Shown here: one piece after another, positions 20,835 through 31,579 of the stretch
Numbering within the stretch: the stretch's first letter is position 1
Layout: each line of letters opens with the position of its first letter
Source: Ditylenchus dipsaci
Lineage: Eukaryota; Nematoda; Chromadorea; Rhabditida; Anguinidae
Length of the DNA: 64,000 nucleotides
Direction: 5' to 3'
NCBI GenBank assembly: GCA_004194705.1
Contig: SADC01001343.1
Coordinates: 1 to 64,000, forward strand
Made by a program: the position numbers and the translations under genes
The notes under the pieces: generated by a model
Database searches by the model: none
Told to the model about the DNA's origin: nothing
Seen by the model: only the letters and a program-made list of their open reading frames with translations

Positions 20835-20985
20835 AAAACAGCACTTTGAAAAACCACCCACAAAAAAGTTTTGACCATTTCAAAAAGGTGAATAAAATTT
20901 AAAAATCATACCGACTGGGAATCGAACTTTTGACATAAAAAAAGAGCGTGAACACACACCACTGCGCCACACATACCTGCTCACA
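20835..20985 (-). repeat. tRNA-derived SINE, best copy
   Basis: On the minus strand there is a perfect pol III A box (TGGCGCAGTGG) and, about 43 nt on, a perfect B box (GTTCGATTC), followed by CAGTCGGTATG and a TTTTT terminator-like run. The ends do not form a tRNA acceptor stem, so this is a tRNA-like SINE head and not a tRNA gene. Copies at 19615 and 20330 share the tail. Confidence 0.65.
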
Positions 20986-20989
20986 ATTA

Positions 20990-21480
20990 ATGCTAATCTG
21001 CAATACGTCGTAGATCGAAAATTTCTAATTTTCAAAAGCCAATATCTCGGTGCAGTTTAGCGCGTAGCAGATTTTGCAAACGGTTCCGTGATCAGCTCAA
21101 AGAGAGCTATCCTTCGGTACATAATGTTTTCGATACGTGACGGGGTGGTCGTGCCCTTTCCGTGTTAGATCAAAATATTATAAATAATATTGGAATTTTT
21201 AAATATATTTTTAAATAATATTTTTTATTTAAAAAACTATGAAAAGTGAGGACATTATTTACTATATAGTAATTATTCCCAGCCTACTAAACTAATTGCA
21301 TTTGTATGTGTCTGCGTAAAAAATGACTACAAACTTGCCACAGACTGGAATACAATAGTAAAAGTCGTTTGACTCATGTTTTAGTCTAAACAACTTTTCA
21401 AAAAAAGCTTCCTTGCCATAGTATGCAATGTATCTGAATGAGTAATTAGTTATTATTGTTAACTTGTAACTTGTAAACAA
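20990..21480. other. Spacer without recognised content
   Basis: AT-rich; no exon, repeat family or RNA gene was recognised. Confidence 0.4.
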
Positions 21481-21775
21481 TACAGTCGATTCTTGGTAAA
21501 CTGACCCGTTGAGTCCGATTGGGTTAATTTACGGTATTTTTTCTAATAGAAACTTCCCCTACCCCGATTCAAAATCGTGTTTTTGGCATTATGTTTTTGA
21601 CCCATCTGAGGAGACTTCTCTCAGGCAGATAACCACACATTTTATAGCTCATCTCATTGGCTACAAAATGGATGATAACTTGCATAAGAGCACTATACAA
21701 AAAGTGGGTCGAAAACGCAATGGCAAAAACACGATTTTGAATGAGGGGGGTTTCAAAACGTAAAAAAAAGGTTCA
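21480..21775. repeat. Decayed MITE related to the 21.97-22.98 kb element
   Basis: It carries TTACGGTATTTTTTCTAATAG, TTCAAAATCGTGTTTTTGGC, GTGTTTTTGACCCA-like and CACATTTTATAGCTCATCTC blocks, in the same order as the intact element 450 bp downstream, then the complementary AAAGTGGGTCGAAAACGCAA. Confidence 0.55.
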
Positions 21776-22126
21776 CTTTGGATTATCAAAAACTTTTTTG
21801 CGGGAAATTTAGAAAGTATCTCAATTTGACTAGAAAAACGAGTTCCAAACTCAAAATGGCTTCTAGTTTCCATATATGCTCGATTTTGTAAAGATTTACT
21901 CCAAATTTTCCAATTCCAGATCCAGGACTACATTTTCGTGTATGATTCGTTGTCAAAAAATTCATACCGTATTTCCTCTAATAAACGCCCCCCCCCTCGT
22001 TCAAAATCGTGTTCTTGGCATTGTGTTTTTGACCCACTTTTTGAATACTTCTCTTAGTCAAATTACCCCTCATTTTGTAGCCAGTGAGATGAGCTACAAA
22101 ATGAGGGGTAATTTGCTTGAGAGAAG

Positions 22127-22904
22127 TACCGTATTTATTCTAATTAGGCCCCATGGGGCCTTATTTTTCAACCCCCCTCCAGGGTGGGGCCTTATTAGAG
22201 ACTGGGGGGATAATAGAGACTGGGGCCTTATTTTTGAACACTTAAGAGCAAATTTTTCATCAATCTATAAAAAACAAATTATAATTCCTAGGATACATCG
22301 CTGTCTATTTCATTTTCTTCATCTTGTTCCAGATCAATTTCTTCGAAGATCTCTGCCAATTCTTTGAAAAGAAAAGAAATGATAGAGACCCCGCCTCATA
22401 AGTGAAAACACTAACTTGAATTTACTGAGCTGCTCTTCCTGTTCCATCCATTTGCGAACACACTTCCGATCAACATTGTAGCGCTTGCTGGCGGAATTGA
22501 TTGACTTGGCCTACTTTGCATAAGCGACCACCTCGAGCTTCTTCTCAACCGTATAAAACTTTAGCTTCTTAGCATTGCCATCCAAATCGATTTGCTCAAA
22601 ATCGCTCATTCTTAATTTCCTAAAATAAATTTGATGGATAAAAATAAATGACAGATGAAAGCGAAAAAACTTGGAAGACAAATATAAATACGAGCTTTCA
22701 AGAAATTCAATTCAAACAGAAAGAAAAGTTTCGCACAAGACTTATTATTTCAGGATTTTTTTCCAAACCGGTGTAGCAAATCGGGCTTAGGGTGGGGGCT
22801 TATTAGAGACTAGGGCCTTATTTTTCAACCCCCCTCCAGGAGTGGGGCCTTATTAGAGACTGGGGGGATAATAGAGACTGGGCCTAATTGGAATAAATAC
22901 GGTA
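22127..22904 (-). mobile_element. Nested pogo-like element with DNA-binding-only gene
   Basis: The ends TACCGTATTTATTCTAATTA and TAATTGGAATAAATACGGTA are inverted and flanked by TA. The inner arms carry CCTTATTAGAGACTGGGGGG. Unlike the other elements of this type here, it contains an open frame for a helix-turn-helix protein on the minus strand. It sits inside another element with closely related ends, so related elements invaded at different times. Confidence 0.7.
22288..22609 (-). pseudogene. Psq/pogo-type HTH protein of nested element
   Basis: The ATG at 22609-22607 follows TTAAGA. The product begins MSDFEQIDLDG, then KKLKFYTVEKKLEVVAYAK, a TAG, then AKSINSASKRYNVDRKCVRK and WMEQEEQL. That is the pipsqueak/CENP-B-type helix-turn-helix with its three helices and the (V/A)RKW close. 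After a probable short intron (donor AA|GTTAGT near 22416, acceptor TTTTCAAAG) comes an acidic tail (LEQDEENEIDSDVS) ending at 22288; the join is one base out of phase. No DDE catalytic domain fits in the 778-bp element. The single TAG could be a CAG-to-TAG change. It is either a broken or a repressor-like DNA-binding protein; the latter is inference. Confidence 0.6.
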
Positions 22905-22999
22905 ATCAAAAAGTGGGTCAAAAACACAATGCCAAGAACATGATTTTGAACGAGGGGGAGGGCGTTTATTACAGGAAATACGGTATTTCAATGTTTTCG

Positions 23000-23780
23000 A
23001 TGCGAAAAAAGTTTATTTTAACGTTTAGCCTTGTATTTTAAAGTCTGGACTTTTAATTGATCTGCGATTTTTGAAAAGAAAGTTGAAAATCTGATATTTA
23101 TGATCTACATCTACTTTTTGATTTCACGTCGAATGAGTGGATCATGAAAAATTTGCAAAAAATTAAAAAATCAAGGTGCTCCCTATTTGAAAACATTCTA
23201 TTTTTTTCGAATATCGACTCAACTCGAATATTCGAAAAATTATATGCAAATATAACGATTTTCCGAGGCGAAGCCGCGAAGTCTTTTTCGAATATCGAAT
23301 GTCAGTCGAATCGAATATTCGAAAATTTCGAATATTCGACAACCCTATGAGTAAACCTTTTTTCACGCTATGAAAAACCGTGGGGTTGGTCTTCTATTAG
23401 CGAGAATACGGTATAAAAAGTTACAGTTGACGCTTGACATGAATACAGTTGACGCTTGACAAGCACCAGGGGTGGGAAACGAAAATCGGAACAAAATTGA
23501 AACCGGTAGTCATAAATCGGAAGAAAAAAGTGACGGCAAGACTACTCACTCTTAAAACTGCCCAAAATCAATTTTGATGACAGTGAGACGGTATAGATCT
23601 AATACAGAATTTTATGGAGAACGAATTTCACTTTTATGCCTTGATCCCCTTTTAACCATTGGTAACAAAGTACCGAAAAATACCAGTTACCGGTATTAAT
23701 AAAAACAAACAATAAAAACAAAATACCGGTATTTCGCCCGACACTAATTAAAAAGCAATTCTTTGGTATATAATGTCAAA
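23000..23780. other. Spacer with TTCGAATATTCGA words
   Basis: At 23200-23345 the words TTCGAATATC and TCGAATATTCGAAAA repeat in both orientations. Otherwise no gene or known repeat was recognised. Confidence 0.4.
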
Positions 23781-23930
23781 ATCACGATTTCTTCTTGATC
23801 CAGGGCAAGGCCCCCTGTGGTGGGCCTTGCCCACCTAGAGGTCATCCACAGACCAGGACCCAAACAACAGGGGACCAACCAGAGATCGTGATTTTAACAT
23901 AACATACCGAAAGACTGCTTAAGAGAGTTT
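23780..23930. repeat. Hairpin element with CTTGGTCC-type ends
   Basis: CACGATTTCTTCTTGATCC near 23791 pairs with the CAGAGATCGTGATTTTAAC side near 23890. The inner hairpin is CAAGGCCCCCTGTGGTGGGC against GGGCCTTGCCC. The CAACAGGGGACCAA block links it to the units at 44.6, 46.2 and 61.3 kb. Confidence 0.55.
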
Positions 23931-24241
23931 TCGAGGGTTCATTTGACTGAGTTTCAGTCAAAGCTGACCAAATTGGTCAATTTTGGGGTGTCGTTATATC
24001 GAGGGTATCGTTATATCGAGGTATCGTTGTATCGAGGTATCGTTGTATCGAGGTTGACTGTATTCAAAAATGACTGCAAATTTCTGAAAAATGCCAGCAA
24101 ATCTCAAATGACCGTAAACATATGAAAAATGACCGCAAATCTTAATCCTTATTGTTTAGGCCATTTTCAGCAACCATTTAGGAGATATTTTAGCTCTAAT
24201 CGACGCAGAATAGTCAATTCACTTTAACGAAAAATTCAAAA

Positions 24242-24407
24242 TACCGTATTTCCTCTAACAGAAGCCCGGGGATTCTATTTTATGGATGCCCTCCAGGGGG
24301 CTTATATTAGAGGGGGGGGGCTTTTATATTTGGATGACCTCCAGAGGGGGCTTATATTAGAGGGGGCTTATAATAGGAGGGGGGCTTCTATTAGAGGAAA
24401 TACGGTA
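24242..24407. repeat. Pogo-like MITE
   Basis: TACCGTATTTCCTCTAACAG at the left and TAGAGGAAATACGGTA at the right, with internal GGGGGCTTATATTAGAGGGG repeats. TA borders. Confidence 0.65.
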
Positions 24408-24639
24408 ATTGAGATTGACCTAGGACAAAAAGTTATGGCTTGATGAAAGTAACCAAAACCACAGGGGCGACCAAGGCTTTTTTGGTGAATTTCGATTTGC
24501 CTTGGGTGACCAAGGCAAATTTTCACGGGATCACAGGTTCGAATTTTTTTTCTCAGCAAACACCATTTTTCTCTGAAAATAGAAAGGGGGCACGTGCCCC
24601 GCAGAAGGAATTTCGTGCTCCGACCAGTAGTAAAAAATG

Positions 24640-25145
24640 AGACTAAAATTATTGGCTCCTAAATTGTCTAGTCAATGCATTGTTGAAAGGCTCTTAATCG
24701 CTAAAAAATACTCTATAACAGATGTTTTCAAAGTTCACGGTTAATGAATATTTTTCCAAGTGTACGCAGCATATTTTTTGTGTTTTCACACAAAAAAGTA
24801 TGACTGTCACTAATACATAGAAAACAGCTGAAAAACTATTTTTGTTATTAATTATTAAAGATTGGCATTTTCACCCAAAAAGTGTAGTTTAGAGCACCTT
24901 TAGTATTTTCTCAGAAATTGAGCATAAGTCTTTTTCTCAGCCCACACTACAATTGTTTTTATGAAAATTGTGACGAGCATTTTACATAAAAACTTAAAAC
25001 AGCAATAACAATAGTCGCCTGTCTGTAAACAAGATTGCAGTACAAGGCGTAAGAATTACGAACCTTTACACAGTGTTTGGTCGATGTTTGGTGGTGCTTT
25101 TGGCCCCTTTCGTGACATTTTTGGCGTTCTGCCATATGTTCTGTT
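24640..25145. other. Spacer without recognised content
   Basis: No exon with good splice signals, repeat family or RNA gene was seen. Confidence 0.4.
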
Positions 25146-25149
25146 TGAA

Positions 25150-25379
25150 CGACCTGCGACTCGCTACAAATTGTGACTCGCTACAGTTTTTTCAAATTGG
25201 CGCGTTTTGGTGCTCAGTCTGGGACACACGTTTGAGCCCGCCCTAACGTGCGCTGACCTACCCTTGCCTAAGCCTAAGGCCTAAGTTAAAAAAAAGTTAA
25301 AAGAACATGCAAAAAAGAGTCAAAAATGAAATTAAAAATTCAAATTTGTAGCGAGTCACAATTTGTAGCGAGTCGCAGT
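25150..25379. repeat. MITE with CTGCGACTCGCTACAAATT ends
   Basis: CTGCGACTCGCTACAAATTG-TGACTCGCTACA at the left pairs with its near-complement at 25347-25379. The words CGACTCGCTACAAATTGTGA are themselves doubled in each end. Confidence 0.65.
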
Positions 25380-25407
25380 TTTACCGTTCTGTTTTCGCCA
25401 CTTAGGC

Positions 25408-25630
25408 TTAGGCATCCAGAGTCACTTTCGAGTGATTTGTGTCTAAGGTATGTGGGTGTGCGCATCTCAACTCCAAGCCCCCAAGCCCCGAAGGGGCGCA
25501 GGGGGCTTGGTAGGTTAGAGATGCGCGCACTCACTCACCTTAGACATAATTCCGAGCAAGACTCTTGATCAAAAATGCATATAGAGTCTCTTTTTGCCCA
25601 GTCTCGTGTTGAAAAACATGGTAAAACAGA
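25408..25630. repeat. Family-1 hairpin element, copy 8
   Basis: GCATCCAGAGTCACTTTCGA, GTGTGCGCATCTCAACTCCA, a GC hairpin at 25478-25512, GAGATGCGCGCACTCACTCA, AAAATGCATATAGAGTCTCT. Confidence 0.7.
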
Positions 25631-25639
25631 CATAGAGTC

Positions 25640-26340
25640 GAAATTTCAAAATAAACCAGAACTCAAGTTCTTATTGACTAGAACTCAAAAATAACGTCTT
25701 TTTTGAAGTTCTGAGGCGATTTTGAGTCGATATAAAAAAATCTATATCTGTTCGGCATCCTGTCCTGTGTGCAAACCTAGTCCTATTCATATATCAGAAA
25801 TATAATTTTTTGATATTTTTGCAGTTCCCAAAGTGGGATGCATGCAAAGTACAAGCCATATCAGTGTCTATTTGCGGCAGGCGCACGCCTATCTATCAAG
25901 CCTCCCACCTAGTTTGACACACACCACCTAGGCCCACCTATATATCCACAGCCTTATAGAGGAAAGGAAGGTGTTGTGATCGATGCCGATTTTTCTTTGA
26001 ATCATACAAACAAGCTGTTATTTTCTTTTGCATTTGACTTTTTCGATGTTTTGCTATTAGAGTTTTAGAATAAAATTTTTTATCTCTCTGTTCATCACTA
26101 TTTTATTTAGATATTTTTGGATAAAATCTTCATACCAACTCCTTGCAAATGAGATTTTTAATTTAGTTGTCTATCCTAGAAATGGATTTTTTGTTTGATA
26201 AAAATTGGAATTTATCGACCCTCAGTTTATTTGATTATAATATTTGTACCACTTCAGTTTACATATGACTTTTTACGGGCAATACTTTTTTTGTTAAAGT
26301 TCACTTCTTTTTGCATCAAATCCACTTTTTAATGTACTAA
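25640..26340. other. Spacer; one doubtful exon
   Basis: After an acceptor-like TGATATTTTTGCAG at about 25824, one frame stays open for 32 codons and ends in a TAG near 25927, without a donor. The beginning (25640-25730) is an arm of the GAACTCAAAAATAATG family also seen at 16.5 and 17.0 kb. Confidence 0.3.
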
Positions 26341-26344
26341 CCCT

Positions 26345-26620
26345 AATTTTCTGTCTAACACCAACCAAATTTTGCACAATTTGTGAGAATTCAAATTTAT
26401 AGTCTGTAAATGACTTGGATTGTCCAGAATCCCACTCCGGAGTGGCCAAAGCTTCTGAAATTTCGTTTTTCGGGGTTTGCTAAAAGGAGGTTTGCGAAAA
26501 TTCGATTGGGCGTACCAGAACGCCAGTCCGATGGGCTTAATCGCTCAGATTTCAAGGTTTTTGGTTTTGAGTGGTTCAGGGTGGAATTCTAAGCAATTAA
26601 GCCCATCGGATCGTAATTTT
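26345..26620. repeat. Foldback core family, copy C (truncated)
   Basis: CCTAATTTTCTGTCTAACAC, GACTTGGATTGTCCAGAATC, CCACTCCGGAGTGGCCA and ATTCGATTGGGCG; it turns round near 26560 and stops soon after. The right arm is largely missing. Confidence 0.65.
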
Positions 26621-26663
26621 GGCGCTACTTCGATATTCGACATGAGACAATTTTGCCTAGAAA

Positions 26664-27030
26664 AGCAATTAAAGAGAGACAAAGGGTTGTACAGGGAGGG
26701 AAAGGGACAAAATAGGGGCTAATTTAGAGGGCCACTTCAGGGCCCTTTAATGGGGGCCCACTGGTTAAAAAAATAAAGATGTTGAACATAGTTTTGAATA
26801 CTGGGGCCTACCGCATCAATAAACTCTGGTAGGCTTGTTTTTTTCATGCATCCAGAGTCACTTTCGAGTGATATACAAGTTCCAAAAATGGGGTAGAGAT
26901 GCGCACACCCACACACACAAATCACTCGAAAGTGACTCTGGATGCATAAAAAACCATGCATACCAGATATTGCGATATGTTTATTTATGCAGTAGGCCCC
27001 AGCTAACAAAACTATGTTCAAATCCCATTG
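26664..27030. repeat. Family-1 hairpin element, copy 9
   Basis: AAAGGGTTGTACAGGGAGGG, TGGGGGCCCACTGGTTAAAA, ACTCTGGTAGGCTTGTTTTT, CATGCATCCAGAGTCACTTT, then the inverted half CAAATCACTCGAAAGTGACT through CAAAACTATGTTCAAATC. The GC junction is missing. Confidence 0.7.
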
Positions 27031-27039
27031 TTTTTTTTG

Positions 27040-27828
27040 TCTTTTAACGATATTTAGGTACCCTTTTGAGTTTAATTAGCTTGGGGACTGAGGCAATTGG
27101 TCAAACTATGGTAACCAATGTTTTAGAAAATCTGACTTTTTGGTGCGGAAATTACTAGGTAACAACTTTTTATCGTTTTTAGCGTATAAAAATCAATTAG
27201 GAGACGTTTAAACACTATTCCCAGTTAACCAAAAAAATCCCCCCTTCCCAGTGCACAAGTGCCACAATCTCAGCTTTAAAACGGTGTCAAAACATCTGAC
27301 AGAAAAAATTTTAAAAAAGGTATGTGAAGTTAGTGTGAGGCAAAGTGTGAGGTGTTAGTTTTGAAAACACTGCAGTTAAGTCTGTTTTCAACTGTAGAAT
27401 TTCTCTTTATTTAAGTTTGACTGTTTAATCATATTTAATTGATAAAATCTCATATCTCAGTGTTACTTACCGGCATTATGGCAAGTTACCGGTAACTTAC
27501 CGAAAATTTTCACTTAGCTGTCGGTATCCCAACCCAAAAAGGCCTGCAAATCATTTTTTCAGTTCTTAGAAAAAATTGACTAAATTTTGCCTTTTTGTCG
27601 TATGCAATTTTTCAAACAATTTTTTGAGTTGGGGAGTTAGGGCCGAACCGCTTTTGTTGTGGCTTCTGAACAGGCCTGAATCCTAATGTAGATACTAGTC
27701 CAGCTAAATTAAACACAGTTTTCACCTTAACTTTTTGTAGAAATTCCGGGCTTGACACTTGCGCTGATTTTACAAAAGGGATGTATTATTTGTTACTTTG
27801 TAAAAACCTTTTGCTACTATTTTCTGTC
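27040..27828. other. Upstream region of the 27.83-kb gene
   Basis: No repeat family was recognised. The stretch precedes a credible first coding exon, so it should hold the promoter and 5' leader, but no TATA box or other element stands out. Confidence 0.35.
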
Positions 27829-30800
27829 ATGAGCTTGAATTTGAACGAGACACTTGCACGAACTGCATCACCTGAGAATACGAGTGTAATGTTAAATAAA
27901 CCTCAACTCGTAAGTGTATATTAATATTCCTTAAGGCCACACCACTTTTAAAAACGCTGAAATTTCGACGCTACTTTTTTTGAACCTGTTCAAAATCTAT
28001 CATTTTCACCTTTATTTGATTTCAAAAGAGCTAAAATTTAAAAAATAAAAAATTTAAGCTTGGGAACAATTAGATATTAAAATAATTATTATCTTGAGGG
28101 GAAGTCTGTCTTGAGGTTTATAAATTTTGCTCTTCTAACTATTCAACGCACTGATCACGTTGTTTAGGCTAAATTTGCATATGTAACAATCATTTTTTAT
28201 ACAGGGTGTCCCAACAAAACTAAGGCATTTTCATTAAGGTTGCTGAATAGTTAACTCTTGCAATAATAATCTCGAGAATATTCTCAGATTTTTAGGAAAG
28301 AGCACTTTTAGGCTCTTTTATAAGGATTGTGCACGCATATTCTTGAGAATATTCTCGAAAAATGTCCTGCTTGTTAAATTCAGCAACCCTAATTTTTACG
28401 AACAAAGATTTTGTGGCATTGTGTTTTTTTCAAATTTCATAAACATTTTTTTTAAAGTTGACCACTTATTTTGTAGCTGACATTCTTAGCTAAAAAATGA
28501 GTGATAAACTTTAAAAAAAAAATGTTCATAAAATTTATAGAAAAATGCCACAGAATTTTCGGCCGGAATGCACAATTGTTCACTGGCCCAGAATGGCCCC
28601 AAATCATGTTTTTTCGACGGTTCAGCATCTAAAACGTGAAGAAAATATGTTTCTAGGGCGCGGTCGACCATTTTTGGAAAAAAAAATTTTTGGCCAAAAT
28701 TTGACTTTTTGCATTGGGTGACCAAAGTAAACCATTTGGAGAAGGTACCCAGATGTCCTATTAATTATTTTTTACCTTGTTTTTTTTCACTGGAGCTACG
28801 CAAGAAGAGACTTTTTCTGCATTTATGATGAAGAGTACTTCTCGGAATTATGTCTAAGGTAAGGGAGTGTGCGCGCATCTCTAACCAACCAAGCCTCCCG
28901 CGCTCCCTTCGCGGCTCGAGAGTCAGAGATGCGGGAAATAGAAACTACCGCATAAAAAAACTTTGGTATGCCCCTTCGAGGGCGCAAAGGGCTTGGAGTT
29001 GAGATACGCACACCCACATACCTTAGACACAAATCAGTCGAAAGTGACTCTGGATGCATAAAACATGTAAGCATACCAGAGTTTATTTATGCAGTAGGCC
29101 CCAGTTAACAACACTGTGTTCAAATCATATCTTTTTGAGGTGTTCAGGTGCCCCTCCAAGTGGATTACCTTGCTCCCCAAAGCAAAAAGTCAAATTTTGG
29201 TCAAAAAAAGTTTTTTTCCTTAAAAATGGTCGGCCGCGCCTTAAAAACATGTTTTCTACACGTTTTATATGCTAAAACGTTGAAAAAACATGATTTGGAG
29301 CCATTTAGGGCCAGTGCGTAATAGTTCAATTTAGCCAGATTTCGTTTGAAAAAATGTTTTAGCCTTTGGGCTAGACTCAAAATTTTCAAAGACAAAAACA
29401 AGACAAAATGACTTTTCTTATCATTCTATTTACTAAAGATAAAGCCACAAAATAAAAAAAAAGATTCTCAAAAACTTACCGAATTTTAAAACTTGTGACG
29501 AAAACTTTTTAAAAAAAACCAACACGAATTTTTAACTAATTGATTGAGTCGAAAAAATTCAGGTGGACTTGAAGAACATTATTCGAGAAGTATTTAAAGA
29601 TGTGATTCAAAAGAAAGATGGAAAAGCGGAACCTAAAAACAAAAGTCTACTACATCTTCATCTTCTGAACAGCAAGATCAATTACAGAATAAGTAAGTTC
29701 TTTACGGCTCACCACAAACCAAGGCTAAGTGGCCGCCTTGAAAACCGAAAGGCTCACTAAATCAAAGCTCCATTAAGACTATAGAATCTTGAACAAGCTC
29801 AAAATCAACTTTAAATTACCTTTAGATGTTTAAACGGGATGGAATCAGAAAAAAAATTGTTTCAAGTTTGTAAATGATCATTTCTGACCAAAAATCTTTT
29901 GCCTTGAGGGATTTGGCATTTCTTTAGTTCACCCCTTCCAGTCACCCCCCCCTCCCCGCATCAACGCCTTTTCAAAACGCCCAATTTTGTTCGGTTCGAT
30001 TTGCCTGCTGCAAAGCTTTTTGTCACACAATTTTACATAGGGTAACACTTTAATTGACCCCCTCGCAAGGCGGACCATTTTTTGTAAAGAATTTTTAAAA
30101 ACCGATTTCCTATTCGTGTTTCTCGACCCCCATTTATCCGGGAAATAGTTAACAGATTCTGTGAAAGTGAAAAAAAAGTTTGGTTTGCTTTGGTCCCCGA
30201 AAAAACCTTTGGTTTGCAAATGTTAAAACAGACAATACTTTTTTGTGGGACGCGACCAACTCGCCAACAAAAGATCGCCAACGGCAAGTATCGCCAACGG
30301 TGAAACTCGCCAATGGCAAAAAGTCACCAATGAAAAAGTCGCCAAAGAAAAACTCGCCAACGCAAAAAAACTCGCCAACGCAGAACTTGCCATTGTGAAA
30401 CCCACTAATATACATTTTAAATCTTTTTCAGGAGTTTTTAAATTTTTTTTTGCAAAAGGATACATAAATTTATTTCGTTTGAGAATAAGTATGTCATGTG
30501 GAAATACAATAACAAACTACATTGATTAAGATAGCATATTAAAGCAAATAATACCGTATTCACTCTATTAACTCCCCATGGGGAGTTATTTTTCAACCCT
30601 CTTCTAGGCGTGGGGAGTTATTAGAGGGTGGGAGTTATCAGAGGGCGGGGAAAGCATGCATACCAGAGTTTATTTGCGGTAGGCCCCAGTATTCACAACT
30701 ATGTTCAACATCTTCTTGTTAGTGGTCCCTGTGTTATTAGTTGCCCCTTTTACTCCCTTCCCCTCCCTATACAGACCTTGTATTTTTTGAAATTCAAAAG

Positions 30801-31252
30801 GCGCCTATTCAAAAGTGGGAACGGGAAGTGGTCAAATAAAGTCTAGCTTTACATAGTAAATACGTAAGAACCCATAAACCCCCCCCCCCTCGCCCTAAAT
30901 AACTGCCTTTTTGAGGCGTTGGTTGTGGTATATTACAGTATCGCCAGATTTCCAATATTAGTTGTTCATTTCTTCTAACCCAACTTTTTTTCTGCAGATC
31001 AAAAAAGATGACCTACCAACAATGCAACAACTCGAAAAAAATGAAAAAGAGTTGCTTAAACACTTATTGGAATTGGAAAAGCGCATTCCTGATCAAGACA
31101 TAGCCAGGACAACGATGGAATCTGCCAAATATTTTATTGAAAATGCTAAAAAATTGCGTGAGAGCATAACGGATGATGGTGAGGTCAACCATGTGGGGCG
31201 CCTCCACATGGTGCTAAGGATTTGGAAAGGAATAGAAGTTTTGTTGTCTTAA
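27829..31252 (+). CDS. Small helical protein, three exons
   Basis: Exon 1 is 27829-27909 (ATG in CTGTCATGAG; donor CTC|GTAAGT). Exon 2 is 29563-29692 (acceptor AAAATTCAG; donor AATAA|GTAAGT). Exon 3 is 30998-31252 (acceptor TTTTTTCTGCAG; TAA). Exons 1 and 2 join in phase. Exon 3 is one base out, and its first codons lie in an A6 run (31001-31006), so a homopolymer error would explain it. The protein would be about 155 residues: MSLNLNETLARTASPENTSV, then DLKNIIREVFKDVIQKKDGK, LLHLHLLNSKINYRI, then a long charged helix (QLEKNEKELLKHLLELEKRI) and a C-terminal helix ending IWKGIEVLLS. No enzyme motif is seen. The shape resembles helical subunits of assemblies such as Mediator, but no family is assigned. 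Introns of 1.65 and 1.3 kb are filled with repeats. Confidence 0.6.
28410..28556. repeat. Palindrome in intron
   Basis: TTGTGGCATTGTGTTTTTT and AAATTTCATAAACATTTTTT pair with AAAATGTTCATAAAATTTAT and GAAAAATGCCACA. The centre has TAGCT. Confidence 0.6.
28790..29125. repeat. Family-1 hairpin element, copy 10
   Basis: GGAATTATGTCTAAGGTAAG, GTGCGCGCATCTCTAACCAA, GGCTTGGAGTTGAGATACGC, ACCTTAGACACAAATCAGTC and CATACCAGAGTTTATTTATG. It is in the first intron of the 27.83-kb gene; flanking TTTTTGGTCAAAAAAAG arms at 28.69 and 29.19 kb also pair. Confidence 0.7.
30240..30398. repeat. Word repeats AACTCGCCAACG
   Basis: At least eight irregular copies of CTCGCCAACGCAAAAA, CGCCAATGGCAAAAAG and related words. 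The open frames on both strands here are shadows of the repeat. Confidence 0.6.
30547..30790. repeat. Pogo-like MITE end plus family-1 partial copy 11
   Basis: TACCGTATTCACTCTATTAA with GGGGAGTTATTAGAG repeats (30551-30645), then TGCATACCAGAGTTTATTTG, GTAGGCCCCAGTATTCACAA, CTATGTTCAACATCTTCTTG and CCCTTCCCCTCCCTATACAG. Confidence 0.6.
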
Positions 31253-31324
31253 ATCTTGCTGAATCTACCAAAATCAAGGTAGTAAAAAGTTGATTCAGTA
31301 GGTAATAACGCCTGGCTTGAACAT

Positions 31325-31573
31325 ACCGTATATGCTCTAATAATCCCCCTCCCTCCTCTAATAATACCCCTCGACTTTAAGGACCTATATGTCAGCCTAG
31401 GGAAAACATTTTGCATACCTGTTTATTGCATTTTCTTAACTCCAACGAGCTTTACCTATTCCGCTTTTTAGATTTTTCAATTTACACCCAAAAATTTCAA
31501 GATTGACCCAAAATTTTTAAGATTTCGAGAGGTTGAAAAATAATCCTCGGGAGGTTTATAGAGCATATACGGT
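31325..31573. repeat. Pogo-like MITE
   Basis: TACCGTATATGCTCTAATAA and TTTATAGAGCATATACGGTA are inverted ends; the interior has CCTCCCTCCTC and its near complement near the right end. Confidence 0.65.
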
Positions 31574-31579
31574 AGTTCA

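Larger units (their letters stand above)
21965..22985. repeat. Outer pogo-like MITE (TACCGTATTTCC ends)
   Basis: The ends TACCGTATTTCCTCTAATAA and GGAAATACGGTA are inverted; the subterminal arms CGTTCAAAATCGTGTTCTTG and AACATGATTTTGAACG pair. TA flanks both ends. It is split by the second element at 22127-22904 at a TA site. Similar ends occur at 24.24, 30.55, 31.33 and 58.9 kb. Confidence 0.7.

Noticed and set aside
20905..20985. A functional tRNA gene
   Set aside because: A and B boxes are good, but no acceptor stem can be formed and near-identical copies share a non-tRNA tail; a SINE fits better.
30149..30529. Frames rich in LASF/SPTK repeats
   Set aside because: Shadow frames of the CTCGCCAACG word array.
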